Shown in pieces: positions 18,457-27,248 of a stretch of 64,000 bases of DNA. This stretch comes from Natronorubrum bangense. GTDB lineage: Archaea > Halobacteriota > Halobacteria > Halobacteriales > Natrialbaceae. Positions within the stretch are counted from its first letter, which is position 1; each line of letters starts with the position of its first letter. A model generated the notes under the pieces. It had not been told where the DNA came from and did no database searches. It worked only from the letters and a program-made list of their open reading frames with translations. A program made the position numbers and the translations under genes. Location of the stretch: assembly GCF_004799645.1 (NCBI RefSeq), contig NZ_CP031308.1, forward strand, positions 82,190 to 146,189. Reading direction: 5' to 3'.

Positions 18457-21084
18457 TTAGTCTCTGAAGAGCTGACGGTACGTCTCTTCCCCGGTGATGT
18501 CCGCAAGTTCGGATGCAACGTCCATCATCGTTCCTGTGACCTCCAATTCACGGCGGCCGTCTCTCGGTTTGGTCTCCTCATCGGCATCGTATCTGAGGAG
18601 CTGAACTCGTTCGAGAGCCGAGAGCTCGTCAGGGTCCTTCCCTTGGAGGTAGGAAAACCGTTGATCATCGTGCCATCGCGATAGCGTGAAGCCGTCTGTG
18701 GTGTCGAAAAGCGCTCGTTCCAGGAGGTCATTTTGGCTAATTTGAGTTCCTCTGCACAGGCGGTTCACGTCGTCAAGTGTGGGGTTCTCCATTGCCAAGA
18801 GGCTCAAGTAGATTTCATCGGGAGAGACGTCACCAGCGATGATGTCGTAGATCTCGGCGACAACATCACTAGCGGACATGACCGTTCCGTCGCGGTGGAC
18901 CTTTCCGTGATGGTTGGAATACTCTCGGAAACACCGTCCGAGTTCGACGACGTTGATATCTCCTTCAGAGATGGTTTGTCCTTCCCGAATCTCCTCCCGT
19001 GTCCGTTGAGCAGTCCTGTGCATCTGTCGTCGGAGTGCAGACCAACTGATCGGATCGCGATCCGACGCAGGTCGTGCGACCACGATCACGCTGAAGCTGA
19101 GCCCGTCGCCCATTACGAACTCGCTGAGATTGGCCGAAATTGGATACGTCGCAGTCACGTCAAACCCTTCGTCGCACAGTGATTCTAGGAGCATCCCCCA
19201 GGATTCTTTTCCGCTATGACGATACGTGAACGTGAGGATGCCATCGTCTTTTAGCACGTCACCCATCCGTGAGAACGACTGTTTGAGTTCCCTCTCGAAG
19301 GTAGCCCCGTCTTTGTCGATAGCCGGATTCGCGACGATACTCTCTTCGCGAGGCGTCGTTTCGGGGCCGAAACAGGGATACTCGTCGGCTAGAAGCAGCT
19401 GTTGCCAGACGTAGAAGAAGTCTGAGACCTCCGAATAGACGACGTTGTCGTAGTATGGGGGATCAGTGATGATAGCGTCGTACTCCGATTCGAGCTCGAC
19501 GTCCTGGACGTCGCCTTGGTGGAGTGTGTATTCGCCTCCGACCGGGTTCTCAAACGAAGCCGTCTCTTTGAGCTCTCCGTCCTCGAGGTAGCGTTCCGTC
19601 GGATGGTGGGCGAACTCGACGGCGTTGACGATTTTCTCCCACGTATTCTTGAACGTGCCTCGGCCAGCTCTGGTTCCCCAGACGTTGTTTTCCGCGTATT
19701 CGACCTGGGGTTGGTAGGTGTTCTGTCTGAAGATCCCCTCGATTTTCGTTCCGGAGATATTATAGATGGAAAAGTTATTTTGGAACATCAGGGAATCGCT
19801 GAAGGCGAGGAGGAGATACTCCTTGATAGTCTGGTCGTCGACGTCATCGATTGCAGAGAGCAACGTCGAAAGACAGTAGAGCTGGCGATCATTGAACATG
19901 TCCGACCACGTCTCGTAGCCGTGGCGGAAGACATCGTTTCCATTTATTCGAGACGCTGCTGTGATCGCGCCTTCGGGGATTTCGCCCTGTGGGACATACG
20001 CACTCAGGTCTTCTGCAGAGTGCCACGCCTCGCTGGTGCGATCGAACTTGGCACGGTCTTCCTCGGTCGCCGCTTTGTAACCCTTGTAGGTAGACCGCTC
20101 TTTGCCTTCATCCTCACATGACCGACAGTAGTATTCGATCGCATAGAGCTCTTCAGTATACGACTGTCCGTCAGCAATCGCGTCCACAATGGGGTACTGC
20201 AAACCACACGACGAACAGCCGTAATTACCGCCTCGCGTCACTGGGCCGTTCGCTGGAACGAACTCGTGTCGGCACTCGGTGCAGATAGACTCAGTACGAT
20301 AATCATCGGTCAGGAAGACCGATTCACACTCAGGACAGTAGACGTTGTACTTGTCATCATTCTCGTAGCGACCGTTTGCGACACGGTAGTCTTTGAATAG
20401 TGGAATCGTCTCCCCACAGGACGTGCAGTCTAGTTTCCGTACCCAGAACGCATAGACGATGTCTGCAACGTGATCCTCATCGTGAGGGCAGGCTGTCTTG
20501 TAGTGGGACTGGAGTTCGTCAGCGACAGCTGTTCTGACATCCTCGAAGGCCCGTTGAAGCTCGTCAATATCGACCTCATGAGCTTCGAGTTCCTTCTTGG
20601 TGATAAGCCATGCAACCGGATTCAGGTCGACGCCGGTGACGTCAGCCCCAAAGCGGATGGCTTCCATGAGACTCGTTCCGCCACCCATGAACGGATCGAG
20701 GACGGTCTTCCCGTCGACGCGAACGTCTTTCGGATACAGCTCCCAGAGCGCATCTGGATTAGTGAGACTGACCCCCTCGATGAGATCAGAGAGATCCTCA
20801 GCGGCGATGTCTTCTGAATCTCCGTCGCCGAAATCGGATAGATTCAGATTTTCCTGATCTGCATTGTGGATTTCAACGGCGCTGGGATCATCGACTAACG
20901 AGTACAGAGAGATCGCCCTGAACACGCTCCCGAGCCGTCTGGCCCACCACTTGTGCATTGTGGACAGCGGCCGATAATACATCTTGGCACGTCCCTCTCG
21001 ATCAGCGAGATCGTTCACCTGCTCGATAGGGAATCCCCGTTCGATAGGGAGCGTATCCCGCGAGTTCGCATCCGGGTCAGACAT
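18457..21084 (-). CDS. DUF1156 adenine-specific DNA methylase with Zn ribbons (copy 2)
   Basis: An 875-residue paralogue of the methylase at 10043. It keeps LPIERGFPIEQVNDLA, MHKWWARR, motif I DPFMGGGTS (130-138) and catalytic DPPYYDN (about 539-545), with CxxC zinc ribbons between. Base composition is normal for the window, unlike copy 1. It lies 39 bases downstream of the DUF499 ATPase gene and 35 bases upstream of a small gene, so the three form an operon. DUF499 and DUF1156 genes are known neighbours in many genomes and were listed among predicted defence genes. The enzyme is expected to methylate adenine in a fixed DNA motif; whether it protects against the McrBC-like pair or another effector is not known. 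Confidence 0.9.
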   Translation of the reverse strand: MSDPDANSRDTLPIERGFPIEQVNDLADREGRAKMYYRPLSTMHKWWARRLGSVFRAISLYSLVDDPSAVEIHNADQENLNLSDFGDGDSEDIAAEDLSDLIEGVSLTNPDALWELYPKDVRVDGKTVLDPFMGGGTSLMEAIRFGADVTGVDLNPVAWLITKKELEAHEVDIDELQRAFEDVRTAVADELQSHYKTACPHDEDHVADIVYAFWVRKLDCTSCGETIPLFKDYRVANGRYENDDKYNVYCPECESVFLTDDYRTESICTECRHEFVPANGPVTRGGNYGCSSCGLQYPIVDAIADGQSYTEELYAIEYYCRSCEDEGKERSTYKGYKAATEEDRAKFDRTSEAWHSAEDLSAYVPQGEIPEGAITAASRINGNDVFRHGYETWSDMFNDRQLYCLSTLLSAIDDVDDQTIKEYLLLAFSDSLMFQNNFSIYNISGTKIEGIFRQNTYQPQVEYAENNVWGTRAGRGTFKNTWEKIVNAVEFAHHPTERYLEDGELKETASFENPVGGEYTLHQGDVQDVELESEYDAIITDPPYYDNVVYSEVSDFFYVWQQLLLADEYPCFGPETTPREESIVANPAIDKDGATFERELKQSFSRMGDVLKDDGILTFTYRHSGKESWGMLLESLCDEGFDVTATYPISANLSEFVMGDGLSFSVIVVARPASDRDPISWSALRRQMHRTAQRTREEIREGQTISEGDINVVELGRCFREYSNHHGKVHRDGTVMSASDVVAEIYDIIAGDVSPDEIYLSLLAMENPTLDDVNRLCRGTQISQNDLLERALFDTTDGFTLSRWHDDQRFSYLQGKDPDELSALERVQLLRYDADEETKPRDGRRELEVTGTMMDVASELADITGEETYRQLFRD

Positions 21085-21123
21085 GGTGGATGGTGGCCCC
21101 GCTTTCGTATTTGAAGATTGGCG

Positions 21124-24100
21124 TCATTCGAACTGGATGGTGACGTCGATGCTCGTGGCAGACTCGGGGATGTTCTCCAGAATGTCGGCGACGATCTCGT
21201 GAGATTGTCCGAGTTCGAGCTGAAGATCCGTGTGTGCCTGCTGGAACTCAGCGACACCTTGGAGTCCGCCTGGTGCTGCGTCTTCGCCCTCAGTGTTAAA
21301 CGAGAGCGATCCGTAGGAGACAGAGCCAGACTCGTGTGATTCGTTCCACTCCTGGCGCATCTCAGCTGGACTGTCGCCCTGATATTCGAAGGTCCAGCCC
21401 TCTTCCGGAGGGATACGGAAGCCAGCGCCGGGGAACCAGTCTGCTGGATCCTCCGAACCCGTCGCGCCGACGACGTAGTGCGGATCCTCCTTCCCGAGGT
21501 TGGCGAGCAGGAAGTGCTTGACTGCAGCTTCGGGTTGCCCTGCCGCGCAGTCACTCTGGATCGACTGCACCTGGAAAGTAGCTTCCTCCTCGAGGTCGCC
21601 GATATAATTCAGGATGCGCTCACCGATGTCATCAGGAACCATCGGAGCAACGACAACAGAGGTCGGTTCACGATCACCAAGGGTACTGACATAGTCGCCT
21701 CCGGTTTTGAGTTTGTATCCCTCGGAGAGGAGCGTACTCACTGCGCTGCGGAACGCGGACTCGGTGTTGTCCTGCGGGAGATACACCTCCGTGTCGTTGC
21801 GAATGGTCGTCAGCACCTGGCTGGTGTCGGCTTCGCCGGCGGCATCAATCGTCTCCTCGATGCGATCACGAACCTCGTTCGGGCCGATCGTTTCAGCGTC
21901 CGAGACGTCGCGGAGCGTTGCATCCGAACGCACCTTGTCGAGGATTTCATTCCCACTGACGAGGACGTATTGGTCTTCGTTTGCCAGCCGCCCAGCAGCC
22001 ATCTTGACGGCGTCTTCCGGGTCCTGGTCGTGGATCCACACGTCAGTACGCTTGCGGAGGTCGAGTTCGAACAGCTCTAGGTCGACCTCCTTCTTTCCCG
22101 CACCGAACCGACCACGGAGTTCGGATTCGACTTCTTCGGTCGACCACTTCTCGACGTCGCTCTCCAGGACGAGTACCGTGTCCTGAGTTAGACCACGGAG
22201 TTCGTCCTTGAAGCCGCTGCCGTCGTGGGCCAGAATCGGTTTCTCCTCAAGTCCGTCCTCAACGGCGTTGACAACCGCCTGGACGCTTCCCGGGATGGGA
22301 TACGTCGGTGCCATCAGGAACTGCTCGTAGATGTCGTCGATGGTCGTCTCGGAACGGCTATCGAGGCGATCGCGGACGATGTCCCAGACGTGGCGCTGGA
22401 GGTCGAAGGGATCCGCTTCCGCCGCTGCGGCGATGTTACTGGCGTTCAGGACGGGTTCGGTGGCGACGAAGTTCTCCAGCGACATCTCGGCCGCGTAGTC
22501 AAACTCGTTGAGAAGGTCGTCACCGTCGATGATTTCTCCGTAGGCGCTCTCCAGGCGCTCTAGGAGGTCATCCTCGTACTCGTCGTGGAGGTTTGCGATT
22601 TCATCGCGGATCTCCTCGGCCAAGTTTTCATCCTTCTTTCGGATCTCCGCCCCGATGACCTCTTTGGCCTTTCCGAGGAACTTCTCCTGCTGTGAGGTGG
22701 GTGAGATGGTCTTGCCGTTCTTCGGCTGAACGAATACGAGCGTGTTCCGCCACTGCCGGCCGGCAGGCTGATTCTTGATAATCTCACCGACGCTGTCCGC
22801 ATCCCAAGGGCCGTTCTTTACGACGGTTTTGATGTTCTGACTATCGGGGACGTTCTCGAGTTCGCCGTCGACGTTGAACCCGACCGCGTGTGCGCCCGAG
22901 CCAAACAGCGTTTCGACCTTGTCGCCGACGAGTTCGATCGCGTCTTCGTCGTCAACGTCACGGGCGGCGTTTTTCACAAGCGAGCGCGGGTTCTCATCCT
23001 CGCGGATGACGTAGCGGTCGTCGGAGCGCCAGAGGTGGTAGACCTCGCCTTGGAGGCGCTCGAGGTCGACGATGATGTCGTTGATGCGGTCGCCAGCGTG
23101 ATAGGTTCCGATGACGATGTCGGAAGTGGTCGCGCCTTCCGCGAGTCCCGGCGTGAGCGAGTAGATGAGAACGGTACTGAGGATGGGCCGGCCGTAGGAG
23201 ATGTCCGCGTCCGCGAGGCGCTCTCGGATGTCGTCGTAACACCGATCCGGCCGGGAATGTTCGACGTTGATCCGGGTGAGTTCGTCATTGTACTCGACGG
23301 CGTCGACTGCGCCGTGCGTGATGAGGTCAGTGTCCTGGTACTGGTCAACGAGTACCTTCGCGAAGAGATAGAGCATCCCCCGGGTTGCCCCTGACTCGGT
23401 TTCCGCGAAGTAGCGGGTTTTCAGCGAGTCGATGAGGATCGGGTGGAACGGGTAGGTATCGTACATTTCCTCACGGAGGCCGTCCGGAAGATCGACGTAG
23501 TCCGTATCCGCGTAGGCTTCGATGTACTGGTCGACGAGCGTGCGCATCGCCGACCGGTCGTTGATAGAGTCAACGAGTCGGTGACGGAGGACCTCCCGGA
23601 TGTCGACCTGATTGGACATGTTGACCTCGACGCGCTGCTGGCGCGACAGGATATCATGGACGTCCGACCCCTCGCGAAGGACGGAAACGAACGAATAGAG
23701 TTCAGTATCGGGGCTCGTGGACGTTTCGAGTAGAGCCTGGAGAAAGCCCTTGTTGGCACCTTTCCGCTGGCCTTTGAGCGCCTGGAAAAAGTCCTCGAGC
23801 TCATCCATGAAGAACGCAACCGTACGGTCACCCACCGCGTCCTTGATGACGTCTATCGTAGGGTAGCCTCCTTCGTCGTCGTATTCGCTCTCATCAGGTT
23901 CGTAGTCAAGTGCGTCGAACAGCGGCTCCCAGAGGTACTGGTATTGTTTTTTCTGCAGCGAGACGACGATCGGAACAGCGTCGTCAGGAAGCGCATCACC
24001 GAGGCCCTCGATTCGGCCATCGGCCCAATCGCTGACGACATCGGGGGATTGGAAACAGTGGTACATCGCCACCATCTGGTGAGATTTACCGGTCCCGTAC

Positions 24101-24357
24101 GGACCGTACATCTCGTGTATACGCGTATTGTCCTCACCCTCGAGGGTGTCACGGAGGCGCTTCATCGAGTCTTCCAACCCACCAGTCAGAAGCGTGCGAT
24201 CAAAAAATCGCTCCGCGTCAGATTCCAGCGTGTCGGCATCACTGTCGACATCGTAGAGGCGAATCTGGCCTTTGATCAGGCTGCCGCCCTCAGTAAGTTC
24301 TGGGCTGAGCGTCAGCACGTCATCGATTTTTGTGTTGAGAGTTCCTTCTGCGCTCAT
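21124..24357 (-). CDS. DUF499 (COG1483) P-loop ATPase of methylase operon
   Basis: A 1077-residue ATPase: Walker A GPYGTGKSH (residues 85-93) and Walker B AFFMDELEDFF near residue 180. Length and motifs match the DUF499 family, large AAA-type ATPases found with DUF1156 methylases. Their size and position recall BrxC/PglY of BREX, and a role as a DNA-associated motor or scaffold that couples methylation to exclusion is an inference. The ATG at 24357 is preferred over a TTG five codons upstream. It heads the operon with methylase 2 and the small gene at 18026. The C-terminal ~350 residues hold repeated acidic helical segments without known motif. No PglZ-like phosphatase is nearby, so this is not a standard BREX locus. 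Confidence 0.85.
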   Translation of the reverse strand: MSAEGTLNTKIDDVLTLSPELTEGGSLIKGQIRLYDVDSDADTLESDAERFFDRTLLTGGLEDSMKRLRDTLEGEDNTRIHEMYGPYGTGKSHQMVAMYHCFQSPDVVSDWADGRIEGLGDALPDDAVPIVVSLQKKQYQYLWEPLFDALDYEPDESEYDDEGGYPTIDVIKDAVGDRTVAFFMDELEDFFQALKGQRKGANKGFLQALLETSTSPDTELYSFVSVLREGSDVHDILSRQQRVEVNMSNQVDIREVLRHRLVDSINDRSAMRTLVDQYIEAYADTDYVDLPDGLREEMYDTYPFHPILIDSLKTRYFAETESGATRGMLYLFAKVLVDQYQDTDLITHGAVDAVEYNDELTRINVEHSRPDRCYDDIRERLADADISYGRPILSTVLIYSLTPGLAEGATTSDIVIGTYHAGDRINDIIVDLERLQGEVYHLWRSDDRYVIREDENPRSLVKNAARDVDDEDAIELVGDKVETLFGSGAHAVGFNVDGELENVPDSQNIKTVVKNGPWDADSVGEIIKNQPAGRQWRNTLVFVQPKNGKTISPTSQQEKFLGKAKEVIGAEIRKKDENLAEEIRDEIANLHDEYEDDLLERLESAYGEIIDGDDLLNEFDYAAEMSLENFVATEPVLNASNIAAAAEADPFDLQRHVWDIVRDRLDSRSETTIDDIYEQFLMAPTYPIPGSVQAVVNAVEDGLEEKPILAHDGSGFKDELRGLTQDTVLVLESDVEKWSTEEVESELRGRFGAGKKEVDLELFELDLRKRTDVWIHDQDPEDAVKMAAGRLANEDQYVLVSGNEILDKVRSDATLRDVSDAETIGPNEVRDRIEETIDAAGEADTSQVLTTIRNDTEVYLPQDNTESAFRSAVSTLLSEGYKLKTGGDYVSTLGDREPTSVVVAPMVPDDIGERILNYIGDLEEEATFQVQSIQSDCAAGQPEAAVKHFLLANLGKEDPHYVVGATGSEDPADWFPGAGFRIPPEEGWTFEYQGDSPAEMRQEWNESHESGSVSYGSLSFNTEGEDAAPGGLQGVAEFQQAHTDLQLELGQSHEIVADILENIPESATSIDVTIQFE

Positions 24358-24682
24358 ATCTGTCTGACACAATGGCCGACCATCTTATGAAAGTATGTAT
24401 CTTTACTGTTGTCAACTTCAACTATCCAGCTGTTACCGATTTCAGATTGGCCTAGGAGAATATATTCAACATTATAATGTCTATTAGACTATTCTCGGGG
24501 CAGTTATCGTGGAGAACACCATACGATCGACACAGAAGAAAGGAACTCTACCAAGTTGAGGCCTATTGTGCGTCTATTCAGGGTCCATCGTAGACAGCTG
24601 TCAATTAGTTCCCCAAATCTCTACTGAGTAGACTCTAAATTGGTTAGTAAAAACTATTACTTAGTAGTGTATTGGTAGGGGC
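24358..24682. other. divergent intergenic region
   Basis: A 325-base gap between the DUF499 operon (minus) and the two-gene unit starting at 24683 (plus). It is A-T rich in the part from about 24440 to 24680, with TATA-like stretches (for example ATTATAATG around 24471-24479) that could serve as promoters in both directions. No reading frame of coding character and no RNA gene were seen. Confidence 0.5.
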
Positions 24683-25276
24683 ATGACGACAGAGAAACGA
24701 TCAGTCGTGTTCACCAGCGAGGGGATTACCGTCAAGGAAGAGCGCAAAGCACCGCTTTCGAACGATACGAAGTACGTCACTATCGACGAGCTCGAGTGGG
24801 ACGATTTCCCGATCGAGAATCTCACGATGGAGGTCACGAGTGTCTGGCCGAAAGTGAGTGACGAAGACGAGACCGCGCTAGAAGCCCTGGAATTCGAAGT
24901 AGAACGCCTGGAGCGAGCCGATGCCCAGACCGAAGCGTCGACGTCGGACGACTTCTGGGAGCAGGTGTACGAACAGACGGGAATCACATACGAGGACGGA
25001 GAGATCACACTCAGTGGGAATAAGAACGCCAAGGATAACCTGGTCGCGTTCGTCGACTTCCTGCTCGTCAACGGATACCTCACGGAAGGCGATCTCCCGA
25101 TCAAAAGCGGCTGGAAGCGGTACCTGATCAATACGGAACCGCTTCATCAGAAGGGAGGATCGATGGCAGAGGATGTCGAGGTCACTGATGGGGTCTACCT
25201 CGAGACGAAGTATAGTCGAAAAGACATCTGCAAGAAGATCAAGGAACTCGCAGAGCGGGTCGGTGAGCTGGAATAA
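24683..25276 (+). CDS. acidic protein of unknown function, methylase island
   Basis: A 197-residue acidic cytosolic protein with no recognised catalytic motif. The first ~60 residues are beta-rich and the rest is helical; the last 20 residues are basic-acidic helix (KKIKELAERVGELE). It may be a haloarchaeal counterpart of the small DUF3780-type proteins that accompany DUF499 and DUF1156 genes, but I see no residue pattern to support that. It is followed by a second small gene after two bases, forming a bicistron that diverges from the DUF499 operon and converges on the disrupted methylase 3. Confidence 0.6.
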   Translation: MTTEKRSVVFTSEGITVKEERKAPLSNDTKYVTIDELEWDDFPIENLTMEVTSVWPKVSDEDETALEALEFEVERLERADAQTEASTSDDFWEQVYEQTGITYEDGEITLSGNKNAKDNLVAFVDFLLVNGYLTEGDLPIKSGWKRYLINTEPLHQKGGSMAEDVEVTDGVYLETKYSRKDICKKIKELAERVGELE

Positions 25277-25278
25277 CG

Positions 25279-25653
25279 ATGTCATCGCAAATCGAGCACC
25301 AAGATGAACAGCAACGAATCGCAGAACTCGAGCAACGAGTAGCCACACTCGAACGCCTCCACGACGACCAGATACTCGAATGGGCACGGCGGAAACAGCA
25401 GGGCCACGAAGAAGCCAAACGTCGTGATGCCCGTGAAAAGCTCGAGACTGGTGAGGTACGAACGATCGTCATTCAGAGTCCGCCTGGCAAGGAGAGTCCG
25501 GATGCGTTTACGAAGATTGAAGGAATCGCCACGTTCGTGGATCCAGCAGGAAAGAACCTACCGAGCGGTGCTACCGTCCGGGCAAAGCTGACTGACGTCC
25601 GAGAAAGTTCCGCGCACGCGATCGCACTTGAGGTCCTCGACGCCCAATCTTAG
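25279..25653 (+). CDS. coiled coil plus TRAM-like domain small protein
   Basis: A 124-residue protein. Residues about 10-50 form a coiled coil rich in Glu, Gln and Arg, and the last ~60 residues (GIATFVD... GATVRAKLTDVRE... AIALEVLD) follow the pattern of the TRAM/OB-fold RNA-binding domain common as single-domain proteins in haloarchaea. It starts two bases after the stop of the preceding gene. Its stop TAG overlaps the stop TAA of methylase 3 on the other strand within the four bases TTAG (25650-25653), an unusually tight convergent junction. An RNA- or nucleic-acid-binding accessory role is plausible; the TRAM call is by pattern only. Confidence 0.6.
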   Translation: MSSQIEHQDEQQRIAELEQRVATLERLHDDQILEWARRKQQGHEEAKRRDAREKLETGEVRTIVIQSPPGKESPDAFTKIEGIATFVDPAGKNLPSGATVRAKLTDVRESSAHAIALEVLDAQS

Positions 25654-27092
25654 TCTTCAGTGAACTCGAACAGCGACGTATCGACGCCGATCATTTTCAG
25701 GTACGTCTCATCGCCTGTCGCCTCGGTTAGCCCCTCACAGACGTCTTGGAGTTCGTCGGTATCCCACTGCTCGAGGTATTCGCTCGTCGACTTGTCCTGT
25801 TCGAAGCGATATCGGAGGAAGTGTGCCTTATCCAGAGCGGTGAGATCACCGTTATCTTCCTGTGCCTTGCTCTGGACGTAGGCCTGGCGCTTTTCGTCGG
25901 CCCAGTCACAGAGGACGAAATTATTGCCCTCGGTTCGGAAGAGGTGCATCTCTTTCATCGTCTCTTCGGCGGCATCGGAGTGTTTGAGATGCTTGTTTAG
26001 GTCGTCGTAGGATGGGTTGTACGCCTCGAGGAGGTCGAGGTAGACAGCTTGTTCGCCGCGGGTATTGTCCTGAATAATCCCGTAGATTTTCTGGACGACC
26101 TCCTTGGCAGACATAATATCGCTCCCACGATGAACCTCGCCGTGATGTTTGGAGTATTCCTGGAAACATTTCCCCATCTCGATGACACCGATGTCACCAG
26201 CTGCGAGATCCCGACTCTCCTCAAGCGTTTCTCGAGTTTTGGTGGCTGTTCGAACGATACGTCGCCGGAGAGAGTTCCACGAGATGGGTTTTCGATCTTT
26301 TATCGGGCGCGCAACAATAACAATGTCAAAAGCAACAGCTCCAGCACCTGTAAACTTATTCAGGTCAGAATTAATTGGGTACGTTGCCGTCACTTCGAAT
26401 TCATTCTCACAGAGAGATTCAAGAAGTTCACCCCATGATTCTTCATCACTGTGGTGATATGTGAAAGCTAACAATCCATCGTTTTTGAGTGCCTGGTTGG
26501 CTATGGAAAGTGCTTCACCCATTTCATGCTCAAAGTCCTCAGCCGTCTTATTTAATGCTGGATTCGTTACAATTGAATCTGCTCGTGGAGTATGATCGTT
26601 ATCAAATCCGGGGTAGATCCCCTCAAGCAGAATCTTTTGCCACACGTAAAACATGTCGGACAACTCCGAGTAAATCACATTATCATAATATGGTGGATCG
26701 GTAACAATGGCATCAAATTCTCCTTCGGTAGTAATATTTCTCATATCACCCACGCTAATTTCTGAATTTAGCCCAACTGGTTGAGCGAATGTGGGTGTTT
26801 CTTTGGCTTCTCCTTCTTCTACGTAGCGTTCAGTAGGTTTGTTTGCATACTCGACCCCGTTCAATAACATATCCCAGATTGCAGTGAAACTTCCCGACCC
26901 AAATTTTGTTCCCCAGACATTATTCTCAACAGGATATGTAGTGGGCACAAATGCATTCGCTTTAAACATATGATCGGCCTTATTATATCCATTATTGTAT
27001 GTAACGAATTTACAATTGTATCTAATGGCGTCAGAAAAGGCGAGCAACAAAAATTCTCTTAGGTTTTTGTCAGATATGGAGTCGATGCTTTT

Positions 27093-27100
27093 CAATAATC
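27093..27100 (+). repeat. left target-site duplication of IS66 element
   Basis: CAATAATC directly before the left end; the identical octamer occurs at 28706-28713 after the right end. It derives from methylase codons (GATTATTG on the coding strand). Confidence 0.92.
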
Positions 27101-27115
27101 GTATGTGTTTAGCCC
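27101..27115 (+). repeat. left terminal inverted repeat
   Basis: GTATGTGTTTAGCCC; pairs with the reverse complement of 28691-28705 at 13 of 15 positions. Confidence 0.9.
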
Positions 27116-27196
27116 GGGCTGATTTCGGTACTCTCTCGTAGGAAGCGTTCAACGGACGCGATATGAACAGGCAGCAGACATCGGATACGATTCTCA

Positions 27197-27225
27197 GGGA
27201 TGGGCTCCGCAGCGGAGCCCATCCC
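27197..27225 (+). repeat. leader hairpin of IS66 element, perfect 14-bp stem
   Basis: GGGATGGGCTCCGC is followed after one A by its exact reverse complement. It lies between the left end and the transposase start, about 25 bases before the TTG/GTG start region. By position it could hinder read-through transcription from the host gene or cover the translation start; neither is shown. Confidence 0.8.
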
Positions 27226-27248
27226 GTTACTTCTGCTGTCACTACTGG

